The notes under the pieces were generated by a model. That model did not search any database, was not told the DNA's origin, and saw only the letters and a list, made by a program, of their open reading frames with translations. Both the position numbers and the translations under genes were made by a program. This document shows, one piece after another, positions 1-6,132 of a DNA stretch of 10,378 nt (positions within the stretch are counted from its first letter, which is position 1; every line of letters begins with the position of its first letter). Origin of the DNA: Acidobacteriota bacterium (GTDB lineage: Bacteria > Acidobacteriota > Vicinamibacteria > Vicinamibacterales > CAVVIG01). The stretch spans positions 1 through 10,378 of the forward strand of contig QHWF01000411.1 in NCBI GenBank assembly GCA_003222455.1, written 5' to 3'.

Positions 1-15
1 ACGGGCGAGGTCAGC

Positions 16-66
16 TTACCGTTTCTTGCCGGCCTTCTTCTTCCCGCCCTTGGCTTTCTTCGCCAT
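16..66 (-). CDS. Tiny lysine-rich basic peptide (16 aa), unrecognised
   Basis: The minus strand reads MAKKAKGGKKKAGKKR followed by TAA. Nine of 16 residues are lysine or arginine, and the rest are only Met, Ala and Gly. An in-frame TAA lies three codons upstream of the ATG, so this is not the tail of a longer visible frame. A G-rich stretch (AAGGGGGGGA) ends about 10 nt before the ATG and could serve as a ribosome binding site. The composition resembles the basic tails of histone-H1-like or ribosome-associated proteins, but 16 residues cannot be assigned to a family. It would be missed by gene callers with a length cutoff. A possible leftward promoter lies at 288-317, which would leave a long leader of about 215 nt. 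It could be a real small protein or a chance frame in G+A-rich DNA. Confidence 0.4.
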   Translation of the reverse strand: MAKKAKGGKKKAGKKR

Positions 67-220
67 TGTCTCTTATCCCCCCCTTCATGTGGGTGTGTTT
101 GCGAGAGTGCCGACGACCTCGCCCGGTGGCTGCCGCCTGGCACGCGCACCCGAGATCGCCGCCCCGCGCATTGGGCTCTGGCGTGACCGCCTGAGCAACG
201 CTCGAAACCCAATCAAGGTC

Positions 221-247
221 GACGAGCTTGACGAGCTTGACGAGCTC
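221..247. repeat. 9-bp tandem repeat, three copies
   Basis: GACGAGCTT occurs at 221-229 and 230-238. A third copy at 239-247 differs only in its last base (GACGAGCTC). It is noncoding and sits in the spacer left of ddl. The unit length is a multiple of three, so it stays open in several frames, which explains the spurious Glu-Leu-Asp and serine runs when the region is translated. Confidence 0.85.
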
Positions 248-287
248 ACAAGGGCTGGCCTGAGTTGCCTGCCCTCATACCAGATGT

Positions 288-317
288 AGATTACGGATCG
301 TACCACGGCGGTGTCAA
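288..317 (-). promoter_or_regulatory. Possible sigma70-type promoter, leftward
   Basis: On the minus strand a perfect TTGACA (312-317) is followed after 18 nt by TAATCT (288-293). The latter matches the -10 consensus at its first, second and last positions. It would transcribe away from ddl toward the 16-aa frame at 16-66. A second TTGACA at 336-341 has no good -10 partner. The -10 match is weak, so this is only a candidate. Confidence 0.3.
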
Positions 318-359
318 GCACAATCGACCCGGAATTGTCAAAAAAATGTTTGCAGGCGA

Positions 360-1496
360 TCACATGCTCGTTCTGAGCTGTTGCTTCTCGGCGTGACGAT
401 CGAGTGCGAGGGCGATGAGCCGATCGACCAGCTTCGGATACGGCAGACCACTCGCGGCCCACATCTTCGAATACATGCTGATCGTCGTGAAGCCCGGAAT
501 CGTATTCACCTCGTTCACGAACAACACGCCGCTGTCGCCGGCGAGCAGGAAATCGACGCGCGCCATGCCCGAGCAGTCGACGGCCTTGAAGGCGCGGATC
601 GCGAGCGTTCGGACTTCGACCGTCTGCGCTTCGGTGAGCGGGGCCGGGATGAGCGTTTGCGAGCTGTCGTCGAGATACTTCGCCTCGTAATCGTAGAACT
701 CGCGCCCGGGGATGATCTCACCGGGGACCGACGCCTCCGGCTCGTCGTTGCCGAGCACCGCGCACTCGATCTCGCGGGCCTGTGGAATCGCGGCCTCGAT
801 CACGACCTTACGATCGAACCCGGCGGCGAGATCGATCGCGGCGCGCAGCTCCGTCGCGTGCCGCGCCTTGGAGATGCCCACGCTCGATCCGAGATTGGCC
901 GGCTTCACGAACATGGGGAATCCCAGCCGGTTGACGACGGCGTTCATCACCGCACGTTCGTCGCGCTGCCAGTCCCGCTTGAGCACGACTTCGTAATCGC
1001 CGACCGGCAACCCCTTGGCCGTGAACACCAGTTTCATCGTCGCCTTGTCCATGCCGACGGCGGAGGCCAGGACGCCGGCGCCGACATAGGGGACGTTCGC
1101 GAGCTCGAGCAGGCCCTGCACGGTGCCGTCCTCGCCGTACGGCCCGTGCAGTACCGGGAACACGACGTCGAGCCCCAGGCCCGAGACCACGGGTTGCGCC
1201 TGGTGACGGTCGATCGTCATCAAGGTGTCGTTGCCGGGATGCGCGACGAGATGGGCTTCGCGCGACCCGCTCGGCGGATCCAGTTTCGCGGCGGCGCTGT
1301 GAATGACTTCCGCGGCCGAGACGAGGCTCGGCGCGCGGTCCGACAGGATCCAGCGGCCATCCTTTTCGATCCGAATCGGCACCGGTTCGTAGCGCTCCGG
1401 ATCCAGATTCTGGAACACCGCCGCGGCCGAGGCGAGCGAGACTTCATGTTCGCCGGAGCGACCGCCGTAGATGACGCCAACGCGCAGCTTTTTCAC
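360..1496 (-). CDS. ddl: D-alanine--D-alanine ligase
   Basis: This cytoplasmic ATP-grasp enzyme joins two D-alanines (EC 6.3.2.4) to make the dipeptide that ends the peptidoglycan stem peptide. At 378 aa it is close to the DdlA type. Visible motifs are the N-terminal GGRSGEHEVS (11-20), HGPYGEDG (117-124), the ATP-binding VKPANLGSSVG (197-207), the omega-loop FYDYEAKY (267-274), ARVDF (312-316) and the Mg/ATP-binding NEVNTIPGFT (328-337). The Tyr ending AKY274 is the residue that favours D-Ala-D-Ala; D-lactate ligases of the Leuconostoc type have Phe there. The start is GTG at 1494-1496, chosen because MKKLRVGVIYGG matches the family N terminus. Only a weak GGTGA lies upstream. It is divergent from tgt and sits outside any mur/fts cluster in this window. 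Confidence 0.97.
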   Translation of the reverse strand: MKKLRVGVIYGGRSGEHEVSLASAAAVFQNLDPERYEPVPIRIEKDGRWILSDRAPSLVSAAEVIHSAAAKLDPPSGSREAHLVAHPGNDTLMTIDRHQAQPVVSGLGLDVVFPVLHGPYGEDGTVQGLLELANVPYVGAGVLASAVGMDKATMKLVFTAKGLPVGDYEVVLKRDWQRDERAVMNAVVNRLGFPMFVKPANLGSSVGISKARHATELRAAIDLAAGFDRKVVIEAAIPQAREIECAVLGNDEPEASVPGEIIPGREFYDYEAKYLDDSSQTLIPAPLTEAQTVEVRTLAIRAFKAVDCSGMARVDFLLAGDSGVLFVNEVNTIPGFTTISMYSKMWAASGLPYPKLVDRLIALALDRHAEKQQLRTSM

Positions 1497-1520
1497 GGTA
1501 AAGAATCACCAAGGGACACA

Positions 1521-1549
1521 ATTGTAAACTGTTCTCCTGACGATGACAC
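1521..1549 (-). promoter_or_regulatory. Candidate ddl promoter in the ddl/tgt divergent gap
   Basis: On the minus strand GTGTCA (1544-1549) and TACAAT (1521-1526) are 17 nt apart. They match sigma70 consensus at 4 of 6 and 5 of 6 positions. Transcription would begin near 1514, giving ddl a short leader of under 20 nt. The -35 box lies within the first codons of tgt, so the two divergent genes would share this DNA. No clear rightward promoter for tgt was seen in the 46-bp gap. Confidence 0.35.
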
Positions 1550-2700
1550 GCTTCGGATTTCGCGTGACGCACCGCGATGGCTGCGCACGCTGCGGCATGA
1601 TGACGACGGCGCATGGAGAAGTCGCGACGCCGGCGTTCATGCCGGTCGGCACGCAGGGCGCCGTGAAAGCGATCACGCACCGGGATCTCGAATCGGTCGG
1701 CGCCGAGATCCTGCTGAGCAACACGTACCATCTGTACTTGCGGCCGGGAGACGATCTGATTGCGCGGCGCGGCGGCCTTCACCGCTTTATCGGCTGGTCG
1801 AAACCAATCCTGACCGACAGCGGCGGATATCAGGTGTTCAGTCTCGCGGCGCGGTGCAGAATCGATGAGCAGGGCGCGCATTTTCAATCGCATCTCGACG
1901 GTTCGGCCCACCTGCTCACGCCCGAGAAGGCCACGGATATCCAGGCGCAGCTCGGCGCTGACATTGCGATGGCGCTCGACGAGTGTCTCGCCCATCCAGC
2001 GGATTCGACCTCCGCGCGTCGATCGATGGAGCGGACGCTCGGCTGGGCCCGGCGGGCTCGCGATCGATTTCTGACGATCCGCGACGGTCGCGCCGGCAGC
2101 GTCATCGTGACCAACCCGGCACAGGCACAGTTCGGGATCATCCAGGGAAGCGTCTTCCCTGAGCTTCGCGAGGAAAGTGTTCGGGCGACGGTCGGCATCG
2201 GGTTCGAGGGCTACGCCATCGGCGGCCTCGGGGTGGGGGAACCGATCGATCTCATGTACGCGATCCTGTCGAGCACCGCACCGTTACTCCCGGATGGTCG
2301 ACCTCGTTATCTGATGGGCGTCGGAACGCCGGCCGATCTGGTCGAGTCGGTGGCTCGTGGGATCGACCTCTTCGACTGTGTGCTGCCGACGCGGAATGCG
2401 CGCAACGGTCAACTGTTCACCAGTCTCGGGCGCATCAACATCAAGAATGCCCGTTACGCCGAAGACGATCGGCCTCCCGATCCCGCGTGTGCGTGCTCTA
2501 CCTGCCGCACCTGCTCGCGAGCCTACCTGAGGCACCTGTTTCTGGCTGGCGAGATCAACGCGTCTACCCTTAACACGTTGCATAACTTACACTTTTACCT
2601 TGACACCCTGCGGAGGATTAGAGAAAGTGTAGTGTTTGGGCGATTCGAAAGTTTCAGGGCAGCGTTTCACCAGAGCTTGACAGGCCAGCCGCACGAATAA
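1543..2700 (+). CDS. tgt: Queuine/preQ1 tRNA-ribosyltransferase (bacterial Tgt)
   Basis: Tgt swaps guanine-34 of tRNAs with a GUN anticodon for preQ1, the base-exchange step of queuosine synthesis (EC 2.4.2.29). The protein is 385 aa and complete. Visible features are the N-terminal TPAFMPVGTQGAVKA, TDSGGYQVFSL (91-101) with catalytic Asp92, MALDEC (143-148), the GGLGVGE loop (227-233) and FDCVLPTRNAR (277-287). In the last motif Asp278 aligns with the nucleophile of the Zymomonas enzyme (Asp280). The zinc site CxCxxC plus His is C316, C318, C321 and H347. The ATG gives the expected family N terminus; no strong Shine-Dalgarno is visible. In many bacteria tgt follows queA and precedes yajC-secDF. 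Here ddl replaces queA, divergently oriented. Confidence 0.97.
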   Translation: MTRFGFRVTHRDGCARCGMMTTAHGEVATPAFMPVGTQGAVKAITHRDLESVGAEILLSNTYHLYLRPGDDLIARRGGLHRFIGWSKPILTDSGGYQVFSLAARCRIDEQGAHFQSHLDGSAHLLTPEKATDIQAQLGADIAMALDECLAHPADSTSARRSMERTLGWARRARDRFLTIRDGRAGSVIVTNPAQAQFGIIQGSVFPELREESVRATVGIGFEGYAIGGLGVGEPIDLMYAILSSTAPLLPDGRPRYLMGVGTPADLVESVARGIDLFDCVLPTRNARNGQLFTSLGRINIKNARYAEDDRPPDPACACSTCRTCSRAYLRHLFLAGEINASTLNTLHNLHFYLDTLRRIRESVVFGRFESFRAAFHQSLTGQPHE

Positions 2701-2913
2701 CGGCCGGTGACAGACGCCGGCGTGGCTGGCGTGTCGGTCTGGCCCGAACCTGCCGAGAATATCTGAGGGAGGATCAACGCAGTCACGGGGGACGTCGCGC
2801 GCACCAGAGGCGGATGGACTCCTTTCGAGGTGGCTGCTGGACTGGCGTTCGCGGGCGCAGCGCATGCGCGCGATCGGCGCGCGGCGAATCGGGCGCCTGC
2901 GAGACAATAGGAT
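2701..2913. other. tgt-yajC spacer, no gene seen
   Basis: The 213 bp between the tgt stop and the yajC start hold no convincing coding frame. A short palindrome, ACGCCGGCGT (about 2713-2722), and an imperfect GACA/CGCC stem lie just after tgt, but no T-tract follows, so I do not call a terminator. Unlike the next three spacers, it carries no heptamer array. Confidence 0.55.
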
Positions 2914-3249
2914 ATGTTGCCGACCGCGTCCGTGTTTGCGCTGGGTGCATCGCCCGATGGCGGAAGTCCCTGGCTGCAGCTCGTACCGTTCGTTCTCGTC
3001 CTCGGCATCTTCTATTTCATCATCCTGCTGCCGATGAAGCGGAAACAGCAGAAGGTACAGGCTTTCCTCGACAGCCTGAAGGTGAACGACCGCGTGATCA
3101 CCACCGGGGGGATCTACGGGCAGATCATGAAGGTTGACGAGCAGAAGGTGCAGCTGCAGATCGCCGAGAAGGTCCGAATCGAGGTCGCCAAGACGGCTAT
3201 CGGCGGGTATCAGGGTCAGCCGCCCGTTGTCGAAACGGGTGGAGCCTAG
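2914..3249 (+). CDS. yajC: Preprotein translocase subunit YajC
   Basis: YajC is a small inner-membrane partner of SecDF in the Sec holotranslocon and is not essential in E. coli. This protein is 111 aa with one membrane helix (about 20-39) ending in the family signature FYFIILLPMKRKQQK. The soluble domain that follows contains NDRVITTGGIYG (58-69) and the VEVAKTAI-like strand (IEVAKTAIGG, 89-98). It lies directly upstream of secD, the standard arrangement. The start is uncertain: AGGA lies only 1 nt before the ATG, and the next codon is TTG (2917), which would have a better spacing. Either choice changes the protein by a single residue. Confidence 0.93.
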   Translation: MLPTASVFALGASPDGGSPWLQLVPFVLVLGIFYFIILLPMKRKQQKVQAFLDSLKVNDRVITTGGIYGQIMKVDEQKVQLQIAEKVRIEVAKTAIGGYQGQPPVVETGGA

Positions 3250-3275
3250 GAGCACATCCGAGAAATGAAAACTCC

Positions 3276-3402
3276 ACCACGGAGGACGGGAGTCGGGAAT
3301 TTGGAATTCAGAATTTGGAATTTGGAATTAGGGCTGGATTTCACGAATTCCGAATTCCAGATTCCGAATTCCTAATTCGATTGCCTCCGCGTCCTCTGTG
3401 GT
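3276..3402. repeat. Inverted heptamer arrays with outer arms (yajC-secD spacer)
   Basis: From 3296 to 3379 the sequence divides into twelve 7-bp blocks. Five units of GGAATTY type run rightward: GGAATTT, GGAATTC, AGAATTT, GGAATTT, GGAATTA. Then come 14 nt of loop (3331-3344) and five inverted units: GAATTCC, GAATTCC, AGATTCC, GAATTCC, TAATTCG. Pairing the arms gives about 29 of 35 matches. Flanking arms ACCACGGAGGACG (3276-3288) and CGTCCTCTGTGGT (3390-3402) are also complementary except for one position, which is a G-U pair in RNA. The whole unit could fold as one long hairpin in the leader of secD. It is strikingly AT-rich against GC-rich neighbours. The secD Shine-Dalgarno (AGGA, 5 nt before the ATG at 3427) lies outside it. 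Confidence 0.85.
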
Positions 3403-3426
3403 AATCCCGGGACCGCCAGGATAGTT

Positions 3427-4957
3427 ATGCAGAACCTTCGCTGGAAAATCATCACGATCGTTTCGATTCTGATCATCTTCACCCTGGTCGGTGTGTACCC
3501 GATCCTGGCGGCGTGGAAGCACCTGCCGTCACCCGGTTGGCTGCAGGAGAAGCAGCTCAAGCTCGGGCTCGATCTCAAAGGCGGCGTACACCTCGTCCTC
3601 CGCGTCCAGACCGACGATGCCCTGCGCATCGAGACCGAAACCGAAATGGAGCGGCTGCGCGCGGAGCTGCAGACACGCAACATTCTGGTGTCGAAGATCG
3701 ATTCCGTGAGTCCGACGCAATTCCGCGTCGAAGGGGTGCCTCCCCCGCAGGACGCGGCGTTCCGTCAGGCGGCCACGGAAATCCAGACCAACTTCGATCG
3801 CAGCGCCAGCGGCGCCGGCGTCCACACGTTCTCGATGCGGCCGAACATCCAGGCGAATCTCCGGGACGAAGCCGTGGTGCAGGCGCGCCAGACGATTGAA
3901 CGGCGCGTGAACGAGCTGGGCGTCACCGAGCCGAGCATCTCGCAGGAGGATCATGGGGTCGCCCGGTCTCCTCGAGCTGAAAATCGTCGAGCAGGGCCCG
4001 GCGTCCACCAAAGAGGCGTTGATGACCAACGGCCAGGTCCCGCAGGGCACGGACATTCTGCCCGGCGGGAGCGGCGCTCCCGGCGACTCCGGCACGGTGT
4101 ACTACCTGGTGAAAAAGCTGGCGGCGGTCACCGGACGGGATTTGCGCAACGCGCGGCCGTCGGTGGACGAGAACAACCAGCCGGCGGTGAGCTTCTCGCT
4201 CAACAACGAGGGCGGCCGGAAGTTCGGCAAGGTCACCGGCGAAAACGTCGGCCGTTCGCTCGCGATCATCCTGGATGGCCGGGTGCAGTCCGCGCCCCGG
4301 ATCGAATCGCGGATCAACAGCGAAGGACGCATCACCGGAAGCTTCACGAACGAAGAAGTCCAGAACCTGTCGCTCGTGCTTCGATCGGGCGCGCTGCCGG
4401 CCCAACTGACGTATCTCAGAGAACAAACGATCGGACCAAGCCTGGGAGCCGACGCCATCCGGTCTGGCGTCACGGCGTCGATCGTCGGGCTGCTCCTCGT
4501 AATCGCCTTCATGCTGGTGTACTACCGGCTGTCGGGCGTGAACGCCGTGGTGGCGCTCATTTTCAATCTGGTCATCCTGCTCGGGCTGATGGCCTACGTG
4601 GGCGCGGTGATGACGCTGCCGGGCATTGCCGGATTCGTGCTCACGATGGGCATCGGCGTCGATTCGAACGTGCTGATCTTCGAGCGGATCAAAGAGGAGC
4701 TCGAGGCGCAGCGGGGCGTGCGGGCCTCGATCAACGCCGGCTTCGCCCGCGTGTTCTGGACCCTCGTGGACACGCACGTGGCCGCGCTGATCTCGTGCGT
4801 GTGCCTGTTCAATTTCGGCACCGGTCCGATTCGTGGCTTCGCGGTCACGCTGTTCATCGGTCTGATTTCGAACCTGTTCACGTCGATCTTCGTGTCGAAG
4901 ACGTTGTTCGAAGTCGCGCTCGGGCGACGGCATCAGGTCGCGACGCTCAGTATCTAG
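3427..4957 (+). pseudogene. secD: secD, frameshifted with apparent internal deletion
   Basis: SecD forms with SecF the proton-driven, RND-like motor that pulls exported proteins through SecYEG. The N-terminal part starts at ATG 3427 with AGGA 5 nt upstream. It has a first membrane helix (about 7-30), GLDLKGGVHLVL (47-58) and RRVNELGVTEPSISQ (159-173). After Gln173 this frame loses all similarity, although it stays open to a stop at 4977 because GC-rich DNA has few stops. SecD similarity resumes near 3956 in another frame (GSPGLLELKIVEQGP) and runs to the TAG at 4955-4957. Family members carry roughly 20-25 residues between these points, including the conserved VQLPG motif, and these are absent here. 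So the gene has both a net frameshift and a missing segment. The cause could be a natural mutation or an assembly error. Confidence 0.82.
3953..4957 (+). CDS. secD: SecD C-terminal part (porter domain and five-helix membrane domain)
   Basis: This 334-aa frame holds the rest of SecD: GLLELKIVEQGP (5-16), LDGRVQSAPRIESRI (107-121), LRSGALPA (143-150), GPSLGADAI (161-169) and then the membrane bundle. The bundle's TM4 motif GIGVDSNVLIFERIKEE (233-249) includes Asp237, which aligns with E. coli Asp519, needed for proton-coupled function. GPIRGFAVTLFIGLISN (291-307) also matches. The ATG at 3953 has a perfect AGGAGG only 3 nt upstream, closer than usual. The frame is open back to a TGA at 3908. 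If translated alone it would lack TM1 and most of the first periplasmic domain, so independent function is doubtful. It may only be the surviving half of the broken gene. Confidence 0.6.
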   Translation: MGSPGLLELKIVEQGPASTKEALMTNGQVPQGTDILPGGSGAPGDSGTVYYLVKKLAAVTGRDLRNARPSVDENNQPAVSFSLNNEGGRKFGKVTGENVGRSLAIILDGRVQSAPRIESRINSEGRITGSFTNEEVQNLSLVLRSGALPAQLTYLREQTIGPSLGADAIRSGVTASIVGLLLVIAFMLVYYRLSGVNAVVALIFNLVILLGLMAYVGAVMTLPGIAGFVLTMGIGVDSNVLIFERIKEELEAQRGVRASINAGFARVFWTLVDTHVAALISCVCLFNFGTGPIRGFAVTLFIGLISNLFTSIFVSKTLFEVALGRRHQVATLSI

Positions 4958-5005
4958 GGCTGCGGGCCGAAGGCTGAGAGCCGAGAGCCCGGAGCCGAGA
5001 GGCAG
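4957..5005 (+). repeat. Degenerate heptamer array (secD-secF spacer)
   Basis: Starting at the last base of the secD stop, seven 7-bp blocks run head to tail: GGGCTGC, GGGCCGA, AGGCTGA, GAGCCGA, GAGCCCG, GAGCCGA, GAGGCAG. The consensus is close to GAGCCGA. There is no inverted partner array; instead a perfect 22-bp palindrome follows at 5009-5030. The unit sequence is unrelated to the arrays on either side of secDF, but the period is identical. Confidence 0.75.
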
Positions 5006-5008
5006 GTA

Positions 5009-5030
5009 GGGGCGGCTCGCGAGCCGCCCC
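5009..5030. repeat. Perfect 22-bp GC palindrome upstream of secF
   Basis: The 11-mer GGGGCGGCTCG (5009-5019) is followed immediately by its exact reverse complement (5020-5030). As RNA the innermost pairs would open into a small loop, giving a very stable all-GC stem apart from one A-U pair. It ends 14 nt before the secF ATG, close enough to affect ribosome loading. No T-tract follows, so it is not an intrinsic terminator. Confidence 0.9.
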
Positions 5031-5044
5031 GCCATGAGTTTGTT

Positions 5045-6052
5045 ATGCACATCTTCAAGAACACCACGTACGATTTCCTGCGGTGGCGCTTCCACGCGAT
5101 TGCGCTGTCGTGGATCATCATCATCGCGGGCCTCATCACGATCGCGACGAAGGGCATCCCGCGCGGGGTGGAATTCGCCGGCGGCACCGTCGTCGTCGAA
5201 CAATTCGAGCAGCCGACGTCGGTGCAGCAGGTACGGTCGGTGCTGGATCGCTTTTTCCCGGGCGGCGGTCAGAACGCCATGGTGCAGGCCTACGGCGATC
5301 CGTCCCAGCGTCAGGTGATGATCCACGTGCCGCATGTGGGTGCCGAAGCGGGCACGTCGCTGAGCACGACCGCGCAACAGATCGAAGAGGCGCTCCGCAA
5401 GGGTAGTCTCAGCAGCTTCAAGCGCCAGGCGGCGGAGATCGTCAGTCCAACGGTCGGACGCGAGCTGACGACGAAGGGGCTCTTGGCGACGGTTCTGTCG
5501 CTTGGCGGCATTCTGCTGTATCTCGCGCTCCGGTTCCAATTCAGCTTCGGCGTCGGCGCCGTGGTGGCGACGATTCACGATCTGCTGATTACCATCGCGT
5601 TCCTGGCCTTCTTCCAGTACGACTTGACGCTGAACGTCATCGCCGCGATCCTGACGATGAGCGGCTATTCGACGAACGACACGATCGTCATTTTCGACCG
5701 GATCCGCGAGAACCTCCGCTCGATGCGGCGCGATTCCCTGCACCACGTGATCAACGTCTCGGTGAACCAGACGCTGGGCCGGACCGTGATCACGTCGGGC
5801 ACGGCGCTCCTCACCGCGCTCGCCCTGTTCTTCTTCGGCGGCGAGGTCCTGAAGGGGTTCGCCTTCACGATGGTCGTCGGCATCATCACCGGCACGTACT
5901 CGAGCGTGTTCATCGCGGCCGCGATCGTGAGCTTCTGGCGCGGCACCGGTCCGACCCGCGCGGCCGCGCACGCGCCCGCGACCTCGACGGTCGCGGCGCC
6001 GCAGCAGCCGGCGCGCCGGCAGAAGCCGCAGCGCAAGGTCAGAGCGTCGTAA
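5045..6052 (+). CDS. secF: Protein translocase subunit SecF
   Basis: SecF pairs with SecD in the inner membrane to couple proton flow to late protein export. The 335-aa protein is complete and has the six-helix plan: TM1 about 17-36, a periplasmic domain with GVEFAGGT (41-48) and IVSPTVGREL (132-141), then five helices from about 142 to 297. The TM4 signature GYSTNDTIVIFDRIREN (207-223) is intact, as is TLGRTVITSGTALLTALALFFFGG (243-266 region). The tail is a short basic, Ala/Pro/Gln-rich cytoplasmic extension. The ATG at 5045 has no good Shine-Dalgarno, only TGAG about 6 nt away, and it sits behind a strong palindrome. Translation may therefore depend on upstream ribosomes or structure. An out-of-frame ATG at 5034 leads to no recognisable protein. 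Confidence 0.96.
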   Translation: MHIFKNTTYDFLRWRFHAIALSWIIIIAGLITIATKGIPRGVEFAGGTVVVEQFEQPTSVQQVRSVLDRFFPGGGQNAMVQAYGDPSQRQVMIHVPHVGAEAGTSLSTTAQQIEEALRKGSLSSFKRQAAEIVSPTVGRELTTKGLLATVLSLGGILLYLALRFQFSFGVGAVVATIHDLLITIAFLAFFQYDLTLNVIAAILTMSGYSTNDTIVIFDRIRENLRSMRRDSLHHVINVSVNQTLGRTVITSGTALLTALALFFFGGEVLKGFAFTMVVGIITGTYSSVFIAAAIVSFWRGTGPTRAAAHAPATSTVAAPQQPARRQKPQRKVRAS

Positions 6053-6126
6053 AACTCTCAACTCTCAACTCTCAACTCTCAGGCTCGGGTCTCATCGTGA
6101 GAGTTGAGACTTGAGCCTTGAGAGTT
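6053..6126. repeat. Inverted heptamer arrays (secF-uppP spacer)
   Basis: Directly after the secF stop codon come four exact copies of AACTCTC (6053-6080). An 18-nt loop (6081-6098) follows, then four inverted units: GAGAGTT, GAGACTT, GAGCCTT, GAGAGTT (6099-6126). Pairing the arms gives about 25 of 28 matches, so the transcript could form a 28-bp imperfect hairpin. The array fills the spacer almost completely, ending 6 nt before the uppP ATG (6133). GAGAG in the last unit (6120-6124), 8 nt from that ATG, is the only Shine-Dalgarno-like sequence for uppP. Confidence 0.9.
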
Positions 6127-6132
6127 GATTCC

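Larger units (their letters stand above)
67..359. other. Intergenic spacer between ddl 3' end and the 16-aa frame
   Basis: About 290 bp with no convincing gene. It contains a three-copy 9-bp tandem repeat (221-247), a possible leftward promoter (288-317) and a run of seven A (340-346) just beyond the ddl stop. Minus-strand frames through it either overlap ddl out of frame or encode a serine run created by the 9-bp repeat. No tRNA or recognisable structured RNA was seen. Confidence 0.6.

Noticed and set aside
339..367. Intrinsic terminator for ddl at the run of seven A (T on the minus strand)
   Set aside because: The only stem found (ATGT/ACAT, 4 bp) is too weak and overlaps the stop codon.
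85..462. 125-codon minus-strand frame overlapping the ddl 3' end
   Set aside because: It overlaps ddl out of frame and its serine run comes from the 9-bp repeat at 221-247. No ribosome binding site or family signature.
381..1868. Long plus-strand frame (495 codons) across ddl and into tgt
   Set aside because: It is antisense to ddl and out of frame in tgt, has Arg/His-rich low-information translation, and exists because GC-rich codons leave few stops on the other strand.
2814..3137. Plus-strand frame overlapping yajC
   Set aside because: It is in a different frame from the recognisable YajC sequence and has a Cys/Arg-rich translation with no family features.
3943..3960. Programmed ribosomal frameshift in secD
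   Set aside because: There is no slippery heptamer or stimulatory stem evident, and conserved residues are missing at the junction, so a frame change alone would not restore SecD.
3923..6061. 712-codon minus-strand frame opposite secD and secF
   Set aside because: It is an Arg/Asp/His-rich mirror of well-recognised SecDF coding sequence with no family features.
3296..6126. CRISPR array or insertion-sequence ends in the sec spacers
   Set aside because: The units are contiguous 7-mers without spacers, and there is no transposase, no Cas gene and no target-site duplication.
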